64,000 nt of DNA from Bifidobacterium olomucense. Lineage in GTDB: Bacteria; Actinomycetota; Actinomycetes; Actinomycetales; Bifidobacteriaceae. Shown piece after piece: positions 1-9,729 of this stretch. Location of the stretch: the NCBI RefSeq assembly GCF_012932375.1, contig NZ_JAAIIG010000011.1:18971-82970 (forward strand), in the 5' to 3' direction. Below the pieces are notes generated by a model. The model made no database searches. It worked only from the letters and a program-made list of their open reading frames with translations, and had not been told where the DNA came from. Position numbers and translations under genes: made by a program. Within the stretch, counting starts at the first letter, position 1. Each line of letters opens with the position of its first letter.

Positions 1-1569
1 GGCAACAGTGGTGTGGTCGGAGGCCGGACGATCGAAGGTGGAGGAGATGACCTCACCCTGCACCGTGCGCTCCATGTCGGTGACCTCTTCAGGACGCTCG
101 TCCACGAGCACCACCATCAGATGCACTTCCGGATTGTTGGTGGCGATGGCATTGGCGATGTTCTGCAGCGTAATCGTCTTGCCTGCCTTCGGCGGGGAAA
201 CGATCAGACCACGCTGCCCCTTGCCGATCGGGGCCACAATATCCATGATGCGGCCGGTAAGCTTGTTCGGCACGGTCTCCTGCTTCAGGCGCTCCTGCGG
301 GTAGAGCGGGGTGAGCTTGGAGAACTGCGGGCGGTTCAACGATTCTTCGACGCTCTGGCCGTTGATGGAATCGATGGACTGCAACGGCACGAACTTCTGG
401 CGCTGGTTGCGGCGATCGCCTTCACGCGGGGCGCGAATGGAGCCATGTACCGCATCGCCCTTACGCAAGCCGTACTTCTTGACCTGTCCCATGGAAACAT
501 ACACATCGTTCGGTCCGGGCAAATAACCGGAGGTGCGCACGAAAGCGTAGGAATCAAGCACGTCGATAATGCCCGCCACGGGGACCAGATCCTCGGCCGG
601 CTCTTCACGACGGGCGTCACGATCCGCGCGTTCGGCACGTGCTTCATGATCATCACGACGACGATCGTCCTCGCCGTTGGCGTCGCGGCCACGCACGCGA
701 CGACCGCGACGATCCGCGCGATCGGAACGGTCATTGTGAGCATCGCGATCGGCACGGTCGCCACGGTTGCGGTTACGACGCACAAATTCACGTTCTTCGC
801 CGTTGTCTTCACCGTCGGCCGGCTCCACATGCTTCTGCGTAGGCAAGGTGGCCAGAATATCATCAAGATCGCGCACATTGTCGTCACGATCCTCATCACG
901 ACGACGCTCCTGATCACCCTCATCATTGCGAACACGACGGATAATCGGCTCGGCAGGCTCCTCACGGCGCGTGCGACGAGAGGCACGATCGCCGTCATCG
1001 CCTTCTCCCAAGTCAAGCGAAGCAAGCAGATCATCGGCAATATCGTCCTGCTTACGGGACTTGCGGCGCGGGGCCTCACCATCGGCGTTCTTGCGTCGTG
1101 CGGAACGACGGGAATCTGCAGCGTCCGACTTGCGACGAGTCCGACGACGAAGAGCTTCCGATTCGGTGCCATCTGCGGATTCAGAGACGGCTTCCACCGC
1201 AGCGGCAACGATGTCAGCCGCATCCTGAGCGCGGGTATCGGCATTGTCGGAGACGGCAACGGAAGCATCTGCAACAGACTCGGCAGAAACAATCGGAGCA
1301 TCCGCAATGTCTGCAGGCGCGGCGATAGGCTCGGACTCGGTCGGCTGGGTGGCGATCTGGGCAGCGGTTTCGGCATCCTTGCTGGCTTTGGCACCCTTAG
1401 GCGCACGTACGGTTACACCAGCCGGCGCCTGACCGCCACTGCGCGCGGCCTGAAGAGTGGCGATGAGTTCGGGCTTGCGCATGGTCGACGTGCCGCGCAA
1501 TCCCATCTGCTTGGCGAGCTCTTTGAGCTCAGGCAGTTTCATACTCTCAAGATCTTGGCTATTTGCCAC
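1..1569 (-). CDS. rho: Transcription termination factor Rho (3' end outside window)
   Basis: This is the hexameric RNA-dependent ATPase that ends untranslated transcripts. The frame runs on the minus strand from a GTG at 1567-1569, preceded by AAAGGG, and stays open to base 1, giving 523 codons with the C-terminus missing. The first 40 residues form the Rho N-terminal helical domain (MANSQDLESMKLPELKELAK). Next comes a long actinobacterial insertion rich in Arg, Asp and Glu (about residues 60-330). The RNA-binding cold-shock-like domain follows (VSMGQVKKYGLRKGDAVHG), then the ATPase with Walker A IVSPPKAGKT near the end of the visible part and VLVDERPEEVTDM. The low-complexity basic/acidic insertion is typical of high-GC Gram-positive Rho. 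The gene has its own upstream region, with the terminator of the preceding gene at 1851-1894. Family certain; the GTG start fits the family. Confidence 0.96.
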   Translation of the reverse strand, partial: MANSQDLESMKLPELKELAKQMGLRGTSTMRKPELIATLQAARSGGQAPAGVTVRAPKGAKASKDAETAAQIATQPTESEPIAAPADIADAPIVSAESVADASVAVSDNADTRAQDAADIVAAAVEAVSESADGTESEALRRRTRRKSDAADSRRSARRKNADGEAPRRKSRKQDDIADDLLASLDLGEGDDGDRASRRTRREEPAEPIIRRVRNDEGDQERRRDEDRDDNVRDLDDILATLPTQKHVEPADGEDNGEEREFVRRNRNRGDRADRDAHNDRSDRADRRGRRVRGRDANGEDDRRRDDHEARAERADRDARREEPAEDLVPVAGIIDVLDSYAFVRTSGYLPGPNDVYVSMGQVKKYGLRKGDAVHGSIRAPREGDRRNQRQKFVPLQSIDSINGQSVEESLNRPQFSKLTPLYPQERLKQETVPNKLTGRIMDIVAPIGKGQRGLIVSPPKAGKTITLQNIANAIATNNPEVHLMVVLVDERPEEVTDMERTVQGEVISSTFDRPASDHTTVA

Positions 1570-1850
1570 TGGTATGCCCTTTCCGTACCGCGCAAGCCCA
1601 CGGCCGCCACGGCGTTAAGAGTGATATTTGCGGGTTCACCCGCCAACGAATGTCCGTCTGCGTCTCTGGTGCCTGAACGAACGTTGAACACTTTACAACG
1701 TCAGCCAGACCAACGCAAAACGACTGTGGAACGGCCCCATCAAACGCATATCGACAGTCATATATCGCACAATCCAATCAGATTCGGCGCACAGCCTCAG
1801 CAGATACGGACGTGCCAGACGTGCCGGAAGACGCGAAGAAGCACATAACA

Positions 1851-1894
1851 GACAAAGCCCTCTCAGGCGGGATTCCGCTTGAGAGGGCTTTGTC
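1851..1894 (-). terminator. Terminator of the flavoprotein gene
   Basis: A perfect 15-bp stem (GACAAAGCCCTCTCA and its complement) closes a 14-nt loop about 80 bp after the stop of the 1974-3587 gene. The AAAGCCC/GGGCTTT ends make it usable in both directions; there is no extended T-run outside the stem. The rest of 1570-1973 holds no convincing gene. Confidence 0.75.
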
Positions 1895-1973
1895 ACGTTG
1901 CAGCAGCCGTCTGAACCCGAAGGCACACAAAGGTACGCCGAGAGGTGGAGAAAGGCTGATGACGCTCCATTAT

Positions 1974-3587
1974 TTACTTTTGCTCATGGTAGGACTTTTC
2001 AGTGTTGACAGACCACACGTTCTTCTTGGAGGTCTTGCCGGTCTTGATGTTGTCCACGGCTTCCATGGCGGTGGCCATGGAGTGATCCATGTTGTTGTAA
2101 CGGTGCTGACCGTTACGGCCCACGCAGTACAGGTTGCCGAAACCATCGAGGTATTCGATGAGCTCGTCCATGTGCTCGTAAGTGTCGAAGTAGGCGGGGT
2201 AGGCCTTCTTGACGCGCTCACGATGAGAATCGAGCACATCGTCCGGGCCGCTGATCACACGCATGCGGGTGAGCTCGGAAATGGCGAACTTGGTGGCGTC
2301 CTCGTCGCTCATGTTCCAGAAGGAGTCACCTTCCTCGCAGAAGTACTCCAGGCCGACCCACACGGTGTCGTCCACATCCTTGACCAGATACGGGCTCCAG
2401 TTATTGAAGATCTGCAGACGGCCGACCTTGTAGCCCGGATCCTGCACGTAGATCCAGCAATCCGGCACGATCGGCGGGTTGCCGAGAGTGGGGATGTCGG
2501 TGGTGTTCTTGAGCTTCAGATGCTTGACCAGAAGGCCCACGGTCACGAAGTCGCGGTACGGCAGACCGTTGGCCACGGCGGTCATATCGGTCGGGGCCGG
2601 CTTGGAGTCGGTGGCCTCAGGATCGGCACCGGCGGCGTCGATCGCATTGACCAGATCCTTCACCGGCATCGAAGAAATGAACTGATCGCCGGCGAGCTCG
2701 GTACGGTTGCCCTCGGAATCCTCGTACACCACGGAAGAGACGGCACCGTTGGTCTGACGAAGCTCCACCACCTTGGCGTCGGTCAACACCTTAACGCCCG
2801 CGGCCTCGCAGTTGGACTCCACGGTCTCCCACAGCTGGCCGGGGCCATACTTCGGGTACCAGAATTCCTCGATGAGGGAGGTCTCCACCTCGGCGTTGGA
2901 GCGCTTCTTCGGCAGCAGCTTCTGGAAGGCGTTCTTCAACACCCCCATGATGGACAGGCCCTTGACGCGCTGAGCGCCCCAATCAGCGGAGATCTGGGAG
3001 GGGTGACGGCCCCACAGCTTCTCGGTGTAGCCCTCGAAGAACATCGAATAGAGCTTGCGGCCGAAACGATTGATGTAGAAGTTCTCCAGATTGTCTTCCG
3101 GCAGCTTGTGGAACATGGACTTCAGGTAGCTGAAGCCGGCCACCAGCGTGAGCTTGAAGCCCATGGCCTTGAACGTGTTGGGACTCAGCGAAATCGGATA
3201 ATCGAAGAAACGACGGTTCCAGTAGATACGGGACACACGGTGGCGCTTGAGCATCACCTTGTCTTCCACTTCAGGATCCGGGCCGCCCGGTTCCATGTCG
3301 TGTTCGCGGCCAAGCTTCTTGTCATCGTAGGAAGGAGCGCCCTGCAGCGGCAGCACGGTCTTCCACCACTCCATGATGCGATCGTCCTTGGAGAAGAAAC
3401 GGTGACCGCCGATATCCATGCGGTTGCCGTTATGTTTGACGGTGCGAGAAATGCCGCCGAATTCGCGGGTCTCCTCCAACACGGTCACGTCATACTTTTC
3501 GGAGCCACCGTCCTTGACGAGCTCCCATGCGGCGGTCAGACCGGCGGGACCACCGCCGATAATCACCACGGATTGCTTTTCGCTCAC
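1974..3587 (-). CDS. FAD-dependent oxidoreductase, UDP-galactopyranose mutase-like
   Basis: The protein has about 537 residues, starts with a dinucleotide-binding Rossmann motif (VVIIGGGPAGLTAAWEL) and continues with FGGISRTV and IGGHRFFSK, the pattern of the UDP-galactopyranose mutase / amine-oxidase flavoprotein group. Bacterial Glf proteins are shorter (about 370-390 residues), so conversion of UDP-Galp to UDP-Galf is plausible but not proven; another NAD(P)/FAD oxidoreductase of this superfamily is possible. Start choice: a TAAGGAG box at 3594-3600 directly abuts an ATG at 3591-3593, whereas GTG at 3585-3587 lies 6 nt from it, so GTG giving MSEKQSVV is preferred. The gene appears to be a single transcription unit, ended by the hairpin at 1851-1894. 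Likely role is supply of galactofuranose for surface polysaccharide. Confidence 0.78.
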   Translation of the reverse strand: MSEKQSVVIIGGGPAGLTAAWELVKDGGSEKYDVTVLEETREFGGISRTVKHNGNRMDIGGHRFFSKDDRIMEWWKTVLPLQGAPSYDDKKLGREHDMEPGGPDPEVEDKVMLKRHRVSRIYWNRRFFDYPISLSPNTFKAMGFKLTLVAGFSYLKSMFHKLPEDNLENFYINRFGRKLYSMFFEGYTEKLWGRHPSQISADWGAQRVKGLSIMGVLKNAFQKLLPKKRSNAEVETSLIEEFWYPKYGPGQLWETVESNCEAAGVKVLTDAKVVELRQTNGAVSSVVYEDSEGNRTELAGDQFISSMPVKDLVNAIDAAGADPEATDSKPAPTDMTAVANGLPYRDFVTVGLLVKHLKLKNTTDIPTLGNPPIVPDCWIYVQDPGYKVGRLQIFNNWSPYLVKDVDDTVWVGLEYFCEEGDSFWNMSDEDATKFAISELTRMRVISGPDDVLDSHRERVKKAYPAYFDTYEHMDELIEYLDGFGNLYCVGRNGQHRYNNMDHSMATAMEAVDNIKTGKTSKKNVWSVNTEKSYHEQK

Positions 3588-3714
3588 TTGCATCTCCTTA
3601 TAACCAAATCAGCGATAGCTTACCTTAAGCCTTGGAAACGCACGCTCTGATTGTGCATTTCATCACGATTTCTCTTCGGCAATCGCCTGTGCTCCAGAGT
3701 GCCTAATGGATTGC

Positions 3715-4029
3715 CTAATGGATATCGTCCGGGATGTCGATATCGGTTTTCTGGACTTCCTCTACATTCACGTCCTTGAACGTTACGATACGCACGGATT
3801 TGACGAAACGGCTGGAACGGTACACATCCCACACCCATGCGTCAGTCAGCTGCACATCGAAATACACATCCTGTCCGGCGGAACGTACATTGAAATCCAC
3901 TTTGTTCGCCAGATAGAAGCGACGTTCAGTCTCCACCACATAGGTGAACAGCTTGATAACGTCGCGGTATTCCCGGTACAGAGCAAGTTCGGCGTCGGTT
4001 TCGTAATTGTCAAGATCCTCGGCGCTCAT
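3715..4029 (-). CDS. DUF2469 family protein
   Basis: This is a 104-residue protein whose whole length matches the small actinobacterial DUF2469 family: MSAEDLDNYETDAELALYREYRD, YVVETERRFYLAN, DVYFDVQLTDAWVWDVYR and SVRIVTFKDVNVEE are its conserved blocks. The function is unknown. It starts 6 nt after the stop of the upstream acetyltransferase gene, and the purine-rich stretch serving as its ribosome site overlaps that gene's end, so the two are probably translated from one message. No signal peptide or membrane segment is visible, so it is cytoplasmic. In other actinobacteria the family commonly lies among housekeeping genes. Confidence 0.9.
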   Translation of the reverse strand: MSAEDLDNYETDAELALYREYRDVIKLFTYVVETERRFYLANKVDFNVRSAGQDVYFDVQLTDAWVWDVYRSSRFVKSVRIVTFKDVNVEEVQKTDIDIPDDIH

Positions 4030-4035
4030 GCCTGA

Positions 4036-5109
4036 TTATTCACCTTCCGTTTCACGCTTACGGCCGCGGCCCAGCGTACGCCACCATGCTTCCTTCGAAG
4101 GCTTGCGCTCGCCCTGCCCGTACGGCCAGTTGCTTTCCTCTTCCAAGCTGCGGCGGGTGGTGCCGTGCTTGCCATCCTGCTTGTCGTCGCCAGCCCGCTT
4201 TTCCTTGGCCGCATCCTCATGGTTTTCGGACTCGCCCGCCGTACCCGGTTGAGTATATTCCACCTGATCGGCGCCGGATCCATCCGATGCGCCCGTCCGT
4301 TCCTGATTCACCTGAATGGCGATGGAGTGCTCACGCGCGGACAACGCCTCTTTGACACCGGGATTGTCCTCGATCAAATGCATGCCGAACGCGTCAAGAG
4401 ATCGAATCGGATCGTATTCGTCCACCAAGGTGTCCATGACGATCAAATCCTGATACTTGTCGTTCTCCGCATCCCACAGCGCATCACGCGAGGTGCCGGA
4501 CGGCACGAAACCGAGCGACTGGTACACGGAAATGGAGCGGCTGTTCTTCTCCGGCACACCAACCCAAATACGGTGCATGCCAAGGCCGGCCGGCTCAGGA
4601 GCGAAACCATAGGTCATAACGCGCGGCATGGCGTCACGCGAATAGCCACGACCGCGATAATCCCGACCCAGCACGATCTGGATACGGGCGGAGCGGGACC
4701 AACCATCGATATCGATCAGGAAGATCATGCCGATGACGTTGTCGGTTTTCGCGGCATCCACTTTGCCGTCATCGTCGTGATCGGCGTCGGTGAGCACCGC
4801 CCATGCGATCGTGCGGCGAGATTCCGGGTCTCCCACACCGGATTCCGCCGGCGCCTGACCGGCTTCCCATGCCTGGGAGCGACGAACCCACGTATGCACC
4901 ACCGCACGTTCGGTGGCCGGGTCCTTGCCGGTGATTTTGGAGGCACCGTAGAAGGCGTCAAGTTCATCCAAACGAGGCAGATCGTCAACGGTTGCCGGGC
5001 GCAGATGCACCATTTCACCGGCAATCGGCGGAATAACGATGCTACGCGGCAGATCGCGCGCCGCTTGCGCTTTCATTGCCATACTCAGCGTCTCGTTGGT
5101 GTCAGTCAT
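4036..5109 (-). CDS. GNAT family N-acetyltransferase with charged C-terminal tail
   Basis: A GCN5-related acetyltransferase. Residues about 35-225 form the GNAT fold, with the acetyl-CoA loop in QIVLGRDYRGRGYSRDAM and the downstream strand SISVYQSLGFVPSGTSRDAL, closest to RimJ/RimL-type enzymes that acetylate an amino group of a protein or small molecule. The last 80-90 residues are a low-complexity acidic/basic tail rich in Glu, Asp and Lys with no recognisable domain. An ATG at 5134-5136 is possible, but ATG at 5107-5109 (MTDTNETLS) lies 9 nt after AGGGGA and is preferred. The downstream DUF2469 gene is 6 nt away. Substrate unknown. Confidence 0.85.
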   Translation of the reverse strand: MTDTNETLSMAMKAQAARDLPRSIVIPPIAGEMVHLRPATVDDLPRLDELDAFYGASKITGKDPATERAVVHTWVRRSQAWEAGQAPAESGVGDPESRRTIAWAVLTDADHDDDGKVDAAKTDNVIGMIFLIDIDGWSRSARIQIVLGRDYRGRGYSRDAMPRVMTYGFAPEPAGLGMHRIWVGVPEKNSRSISVYQSLGFVPSGTSRDALWDAENDKYQDLIVMDTLVDEYDPIRSLDAFGMHLIEDNPGVKEALSAREHSIAIQVNQERTGASDGSGADQVEYTQPGTAGESENHEDAAKEKRAGDDKQDGKHGTTRRSLEEESNWPYGQGERKPSKEAWWRTLGRGRKRETEGE

Positions 5110-5208
5110 TGCTAGTTGTCCCCTGTTTCGGCTCACGATTCAGTGCCGAACATATATTACTCGACTGGGTGAACGCTGAAAAGCGACTGTGAACGCTGCA
5201 TACAGCAC

Positions 5209-5261
5209 AACAGGCCGTAACCGCGCGGACCATTGGTAATGTCGCGCGGTTACGGCCTGTT
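5209..5261 (-). terminator. Terminator after gatB
   Basis: A perfect 19-bp stem (starting AACAGGCCGTAACC) with a 15-nt loop begins 24 nt after the gatB stop. It separates the gatCAB operon from the acetyltransferase gene. Confidence 0.88.
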
Positions 5262-5284
5262 GCCTGTACTGGTGTATTGCCCGA

Positions 5285-6784
5285 TCAGTTCTTGATCTTG
5301 CCCATGACGACCTTGGTCACGGCCTTGGCGTCGGCCTGACCGCGAGTGGCCTTCATCACAGCGCCGATGATCACGCCCATCGGCTTCATGTTGCCGCTCT
5401 TGAGCTTCTCGACCACGTCGGGGTTGGCTTCGAACGCCGCGTCCACGGCAGCCTCGATAGCACCGTTGTCCTCGACGATCTTGTAGCCGTGCTTGGCGAC
5501 TACCTCGTCCGGAGTGCCTTCGCCCTTCAGCACACCGGCGACGGTCTGCTTGGCGAGCTTGTCGTTGAGCTTGCCGTCGGCGATGAGCTTCTCCACCTCG
5601 GCCACATCCGCCGGGGTGACCGGCAGCTCTTCAAGCGAGACGCCCTTGGCGTTGGCTTCGCGGCTGAGCTCGCCCAGCCACCACTTGCGGGCACCGGCGG
5701 CGGAAGCACCAGCCTTGACGGTTTCCTCGATGAGATCGAGGGCGTCGGCGTTGAGGATGTCACGCATCTGCAGGTCGGTCAGGCCCCACTCGCTCTTGAG
5801 GCGGTTGCGACGCTCGCGCGGCATCTCCGGCATCTGGGCCTGGATCTCGGCGATGTGCTCCTTGGTGATGTGCAGCATCACCAGATCAGGATCCGGGAAG
5901 TAACGGTAATCGTCCGCATCGGACTTCACGCGACCGCCGGCGGTGGTCTGCGTGGCCTCATCCCAGTGGCGGGTCTCCTGCAGGATGTCCTTGCCTTCGT
6001 CGAGGCGAGCGGCCTGACGGCGAATCTCGTACTGGATGGTCTTCTCGATGCCGCGGAAGGAATTCACGTTCTTGGTTTCGGAACGAGTGCCATACGGGGC
6101 ATCGGCGGACGGACGCAGGGAGACGTTCACGTCGGCACGCATGTTGCCCTGCTCCATACGAGCGTGGGAGATGCCCAGCGCACGCACGATGTCGCGGATG
6201 GCGCGCATGTAGGCGCCTGCGATTTCCGGAGCACGGTCGCCCGCGCCTTCGATCGGCTTGGTCACGATCTCGATCAGCGGCACACCGGCGCGGTTGTAAT
6301 CCACGAGGGAGTGATCGGCACCTTCGATACGGCCATCGGCGCCACCGACGTGCGTGTTCTTACCGGCGTCGTCCTCGATGTGGGCGCGCTCGATCGGCAC
6401 ACGGAACACAGTGCCGTCTTCCAGCTCAACGTCCAGATAGCCGTTGCCGTTGGTGGGCTTGTCGTACTGGGAGATCTGGTAGTCGCGCGGCATATCCGGG
6501 TAGAAGTAGTTCTTGCGGGCGAACTGGCTCCATTCGGCGATCTCGCAGTGCAGGGCGAGGCCCAGCTTGATGGCGTAGTCGACGGCGGTCTTGTTGACCA
6601 CCGGCAAGCTGCCCGGCAGACCCAGGGAGACCGGGGTCAGCTGGGTGTTCGGCTCGCCGCCGAACTCGATATGAGCAGGGCAGAACAGCTTGGTGTTCGT
6701 GCTCAACTCAACGTGGGTTTCCAAGCCGAAGACCACATCGTACTTCTTGGTGGCATCGGCGTACTTCATCAGTTTTTCAGCCAT
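5285..6784 (-). CDS. gatB: Asp-tRNA(Asn)/Glu-tRNA(Gln) amidotransferase subunit B
   Basis: GatB is the kinase/transamidase subunit of GatCAB, which turns Glu-tRNA(Gln) or Asp-tRNA(Asn) into Gln-tRNA(Gln) or Asn-tRNA(Asn). It phosphorylates the misacylated amino acid and accepts ammonia from GatA. Conserved blocks visible are [13 protein letters not shown] near the N-terminus, [30 protein letters not shown] and YRYFPDPDL; the C-terminal YqeY-like tail domain ends at KVVMGKIKN. The start at 6782-6784 ([10 protein letters not shown]) is preferred over an upstream in-frame start at 6823 because it follows a GGAAGGAAAG purine stretch and avoids overlap with gatA. It is the last gene of gatC-gatA-gatB. 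Length of 499 residues is normal. Confidence 0.97.
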   Translation of the reverse strand: MAEKLMKYADATKKYDVVFGLETHVELSTNTKLFCPAHIEFGGEPNTQLTPVSLGLPGSLPVVNKTAVDYAIKLGLALHCEIAEWSQFARKNYFYPDMPRDYQISQYDKPTNGNGYLDVELEDGTVFRVPIERAHIEDDAGKNTHVGGADGRIEGADHSLVDYNRAGVPLIEIVTKPIEGAGDRAPEIAGAYMRAIRDIVRALGISHARMEQGNMRADVNVSLRPSADAPYGTRSETKNVNSFRGIEKTIQYEIRRQAARLDEGKDILQETRHWDEATQTTAGGRVKSDADDYRYFPDPDLVMLHITKEHIAEIQAQMPEMPRERRNRLKSEWGLTDLQMRDILNADALDLIEETVKAGASAAGARKWWLGELSREANAKGVSLEELPVTPADVAEVEKLIADGKLNDKLAKQTVAGVLKGEGTPDEVVAKHGYKIVEDNGAIEAAVDAAFEANPDVVEKLKSGNMKPMGVIIGAVMKATRGQADAKAVTKVVMGKIKN

Positions 6785-6812
6785 GATGTTGCTTTTCTTT
6801 CCTTCCGATGCT

Positions 6813-8354
6813 TTACTCAGCAAGTCCGTCGAGCCACGGGGTCTTCAGATTGTTCCAGATCGGGCCGCCCCAGCTCTCCTCAAGGGCAGCCTCAAGGGCA
6901 GCTGCCGGCTTGTACATGACTTCGTCACGCTGCTGTGGGGCGATGAACTGGAAGCCGACCGGCAGACCGTCGTCGGACAGGCCAGCCGGAATGGACATGG
7001 CCGGCACACCGGCGAGGTTGGCTGGAATGGTGGCGATGTCGTTCATGTACATGGCCAGCGGGTCGTCCATCTTCTCGCCGAACTTGAAGGCGGTGGACGG
7101 GGAGGTCGGGGAAACCAGCACGTCGGCCTGTTCGAAAGCCTTCTTGAAGTCCTGGATGATCAGGGTGCGAACCTTCTGAGCCGAGCCGTACCAAGCATCG
7201 TAGTAGCCGGCGGACAGCGCGTAGGTGCCGAGGATGATACGACGCTTGACCTCGTCGCCGAAGCCGGCCTCACGGGTGTAGGCCATCATGTTGGCGGCGG
7301 TCTGCGGCACGCCGGCCGGCGGCATCACGCGCAGGCCGTAGCGCATGCCATCGTAGCGAGCCAGGTTGGAGCTCACCTCGGACGGCATGATGATGTAGTA
7401 GGCACCCAGGGAGTAGCCGATGTGCGGCACGGAGACCTCGACGACCTCGGCGCCCATGTCCTTGAGCTTGTCGACAGCCTCGTTGAAGCGGGCTTCGACG
7501 CCGGGCTGGAAGCCGTCGCCACCGAGCTCCTTGATGAGGCCGACCTTCAGACCCTTGAGATCGCGCTTGGCGCCTTCGCGGGCTGCGGCGACCATCGGGC
7601 GCGGGCCTTCCGGAATCGAAGTGGAGTCGCGGCGATCATGGCCGCCGATGACTTCCTGCAGCAGGGCGGAGTCGAGCACGGTGCGGGAGACCGGGCCGAT
7701 CTGGTCGAGCGAGGAGGCCATGGCGATGGCGCCAAAACGGGAGACGCCACCGTAGGTGGGCTTGACGCCCACGGTGCCGGTCAGGGCACCCGGCTGACGG
7801 ATGGAACCGCCGGTATCGGTGCCGAGGGCGAGCGGAGCCTCGAATGCGGCCACTGCGGAGGCGGAGCCACCGCCGGAGCCACCGGGCACACGCTCGGTAT
7901 CCCACGGGTTGTGGGTGGTCTGGTAGGCGGAGTGCTCGGTGGAGGAGCCCTGTGCGAACTCGTCCAGGTTGGTCTTGCCGAGCAGCGGCATGCCAGCGGC
8001 CTTGAGCTTTTCGATGACGGTGGCGTCGTACGGCGGCACCCAGCCTTCGAGGATCTTCGAGGCTGCGGTGGTCTCGATGCCCTTAGTGACGATCATGTCC
8101 TTGATGGCGATCGGCACGCCGGCCAGCTCGGGCAGGGCGGCCTTGTCTTCGGCGGACTTCTTGTCGAAGGCGTCGGCCTGTTCCAGAGCCACATCGCCGG
8201 AGACCTTGAGGAAGGCCTTGATGGACGGCTCGGCGGCCTCGATCACCTTGAGGTGCGCTTCGACCAGCTCGCGGGAGGTGACGTCGCCCTTCTTGATGGC
8301 GGCGGCCTGCTCGGCGGCGGACAGCTTGACGAGAGTTGCGGTTTCGTTGCTCAT
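6813..8354 (-). CDS. gatA: Glu-tRNA(Gln)/Asp-tRNA(Asn) amidotransferase subunit A
   Basis: GatA is the glutaminase subunit of GatCAB, an amidase-signature hydrolase that releases ammonia from glutamine and channels it to GatB. The Ser-cisSer-Lys triad is intact: Lys85 in VPIAIKDMI, Ser160 in [11 protein letters not shown] and Ser184 in [12 protein letters not shown] (numbering from the ATG). The start is ATG at 8352-8354: GAGGAG in the end of gatC lies 8 nt upstream, while the GTG at 8361-8363 abuts that box. There is a 5-nt gap to gatC. About 513 residues, slightly longer than usual, and complete. Confidence 0.97.
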   Translation of the reverse strand: MSNETATLVKLSAAEQAAAIKKGDVTSRELVEAHLKVIEAAEPSIKAFLKVSGDVALEQADAFDKKSAEDKAALPELAGVPIAIKDMIVTKGIETTAASKILEGWVPPYDATVIEKLKAAGMPLLGKTNLDEFAQGSSTEHSAYQTTHNPWDTERVPGGSGGGSASAVAAFEAPLALGTDTGGSIRQPGALTGTVGVKPTYGGVSRFGAIAMASSLDQIGPVSRTVLDSALLQEVIGGHDRRDSTSIPEGPRPMVAAAREGAKRDLKGLKVGLIKELGGDGFQPGVEARFNEAVDKLKDMGAEVVEVSVPHIGYSLGAYYIIMPSEVSSNLARYDGMRYGLRVMPPAGVPQTAANMMAYTREAGFGDEVKRRIILGTYALSAGYYDAWYGSAQKVRTLIIQDFKKAFEQADVLVSPTSPSTAFKFGEKMDDPLAMYMNDIATIPANLAGVPAMSIPAGLSDDGLPVGFQFIAPQQRDEVMYKPAAALEAALEESWGGPIWNNLKTPWLDGLAE

Positions 8355-8359
8355 CGGGT

Positions 8360-8659
8360 TCACTCCTCGCTTCCCAGGATTCGCGGTGCCACGAACATAC
8401 CGGCCTCGGTCTTCGGACCACCGGCGAGCGCCTCCTCCTGCGTGAGCGGGGTTTCGGCGACGTCCGGACGCATGTAGGCCTCAAGCGGAACCGGGTTTGC
8501 GGTGGGCTCGACGTCGTCGGAGGCGACTTCCTGAACCTTGTTGATGGAGTCTGCGATGACATTCAGTTCGCCCTGCAGACGGGTGATTTCCTCATCGGTG
8601 AGCGCGATTCGGGCAAGATCGCCCAAATGCACGATTTCTTCGCGTGAAAATGTTGGCAT
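8360..8659 (-). CDS. gatC: Glu-tRNA(Gln)/Asp-tRNA(Asn) amidotransferase subunit C
   Basis: GatC is the small belt-like subunit that holds GatA and GatB together. It is 99 residues long, with the typical opening [20 protein letters not shown] and the closing region [13 protein letters not shown]. The in-frame frame extends upstream to 8773, but ATG at 8657-8659 follows AAGG at a proper distance and gives the normal family length. It is the first gene of the gatCAB operon; a TATAGT sequence just upstream could be its -10 element, with a very short leader. Confidence 0.94.
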   Translation of the reverse strand: MPTFSREEIVHLGDLARIALTDEEITRLQGELNVIADSINKVQEVASDDVEPTANPVPLEAYMRPDVAETPLTQEEALAGGPKTEAGMFVAPRILGSEE

Positions 8660-8778
8660 GCGCCTTACTATACGAGCGGTTTGTGACACGCGGTTATCGG
8701 AATGGCTCGTTCCGACGCCCATTGGACACCTCGGCGCGGCAAAAGTCCGACTTGGCCTCATATGCGGCATCACGCATA

Positions 8779-9729
8779 TTATTTGACGTCAGTTTTTGCG
8801 GTGACGGTCAGGCCGCCAATCCACGCCACGGTGACCCACGCACACAGGATGAGACCGGACTGCCACCATTCGGGAATCCAATAATTCTGCTGCGAGGTGA
8901 CAGACGAAACCGCATCACTTCTGATGCTGGCACCAAGGAAGTTGTTCATAGACATATCAGGCGTGAGATATGCCAACGTGCCAAGCCATGAAACTTGGCT
9001 GACCGCCATGGAGACAATGGCCAGTATGGAGGAGAGCACCATAAGCAGCACGACCACGATGCTCACCCCTCCTACCGTGGAGCGTGTCAAGGCACCCAAG
9101 CCCACCGCCAGCAGGGCGATAAGCGTGATGATCAGAGGGAATCCCGCCACGGTGATGGGGATGATGCGCCACTGGTCGCCCTTCAGCGCGGTGACGTCAT
9201 GTCCGTGGACGAACAGCCAAAGTACGCCGGAGGCCAGAAGGATGCCCACAATGCCCGACGCGAGCGCATACAGCGCCACGGCGAGCGATTTGCTGGTATA
9301 GAACATGATGCGCCTGGGATTGGCGGTCAGGCTGGATTGTATAGCGGATGTAGTGTATTCGCTGGTGATGGCCATAACGCCGAAAATGCCGATCACCAGC
9401 GCTGCGGTGCTGCCCGATGAAGCCAGCACCGCCCATAGATCGACTGCGGCAAGAGGCTTGGGATGATCAAGCGTTTTGCCGGTGGTGATGTCAACGGTAG
9501 TCATGAACGTTATGGTCCAAGCGCTCAGTGCGGCCATGCCTACCATGAGCGCGGCGGCCAGTCCGAGCAATATCCAAGTGGACTTCAACGACTTGAGTTT
9601 GAGCAGCTCGGCCTTGAGCGAACCGAGGAAAGACAGTCGGATACGGCGGTTCCAACGGTTGGCGCGACGGCCGGCAGATCGGTTTACGGCAGCACTCGCG
9701 GCTTCGGCGTTCGTGGTTGGTACGCTCAT
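8779..9729 (-). CDS. ABC transporter permease (ABC-2 type)
   Basis: A 316-residue integral membrane protein. After a basic N-terminal tail (about 35 residues) it has six hydrophobic segments (for example [91 protein letters not shown] and a last one before the C-terminus). The motif [22 protein letters not shown] is characteristic of ABC-2 type exporter permeases of the antibiotic/lantibiotic-resistance kind. Its start overlaps the stop of the upstream ATPase gene by 4 nt, so the two are coupled and form one exporter. Substrate cannot be told; no two-component system or bacteriocin gene is adjacent. Confidence 0.88.
   Translation of the reverse strand: MSVPTTNAEAASAAVNRSAGRRANRWNRRIRLSFLGSLKAELLKLKSLKSTWILLGLAAALMVGMAALSAWTITFMTTVDITTGKTLDHPKPLAAVDLWAVLASSGSTAALVIGIFGVMAITSEYTTSAIQSSLTANPRRIMFYTSKSLAVALYALASGIVGILLASGVLWLFVHGHDVTALKGDQWRIIPITVAGFPLIITLIALLAVGLGALTRSTVGGVSIVVVLLMVLSSILAIVSMAVSQVSWLGTLAYLTPDMSMNNFLGASIRSDAVSSVTSQQNYWIPEWWQSGLILCAWVTVAWIGGLTVTAKTDVK

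Noticed and set aside
13..1848. Long plus-strand open frame (611 codons) over rho
   Set aside because: It lies antisense to rho, whose minus-strand GTG-started frame gives clear Rho domains; the plus-strand product is low-complexity Ile/Thr/Arg text.
1812..3650. 612-codon plus-strand frame opposite the flavoprotein gene
   Set aside because: His/Val/Leu-rich antisense shadow; the minus strand carries Rossmann and UGM-like motifs.
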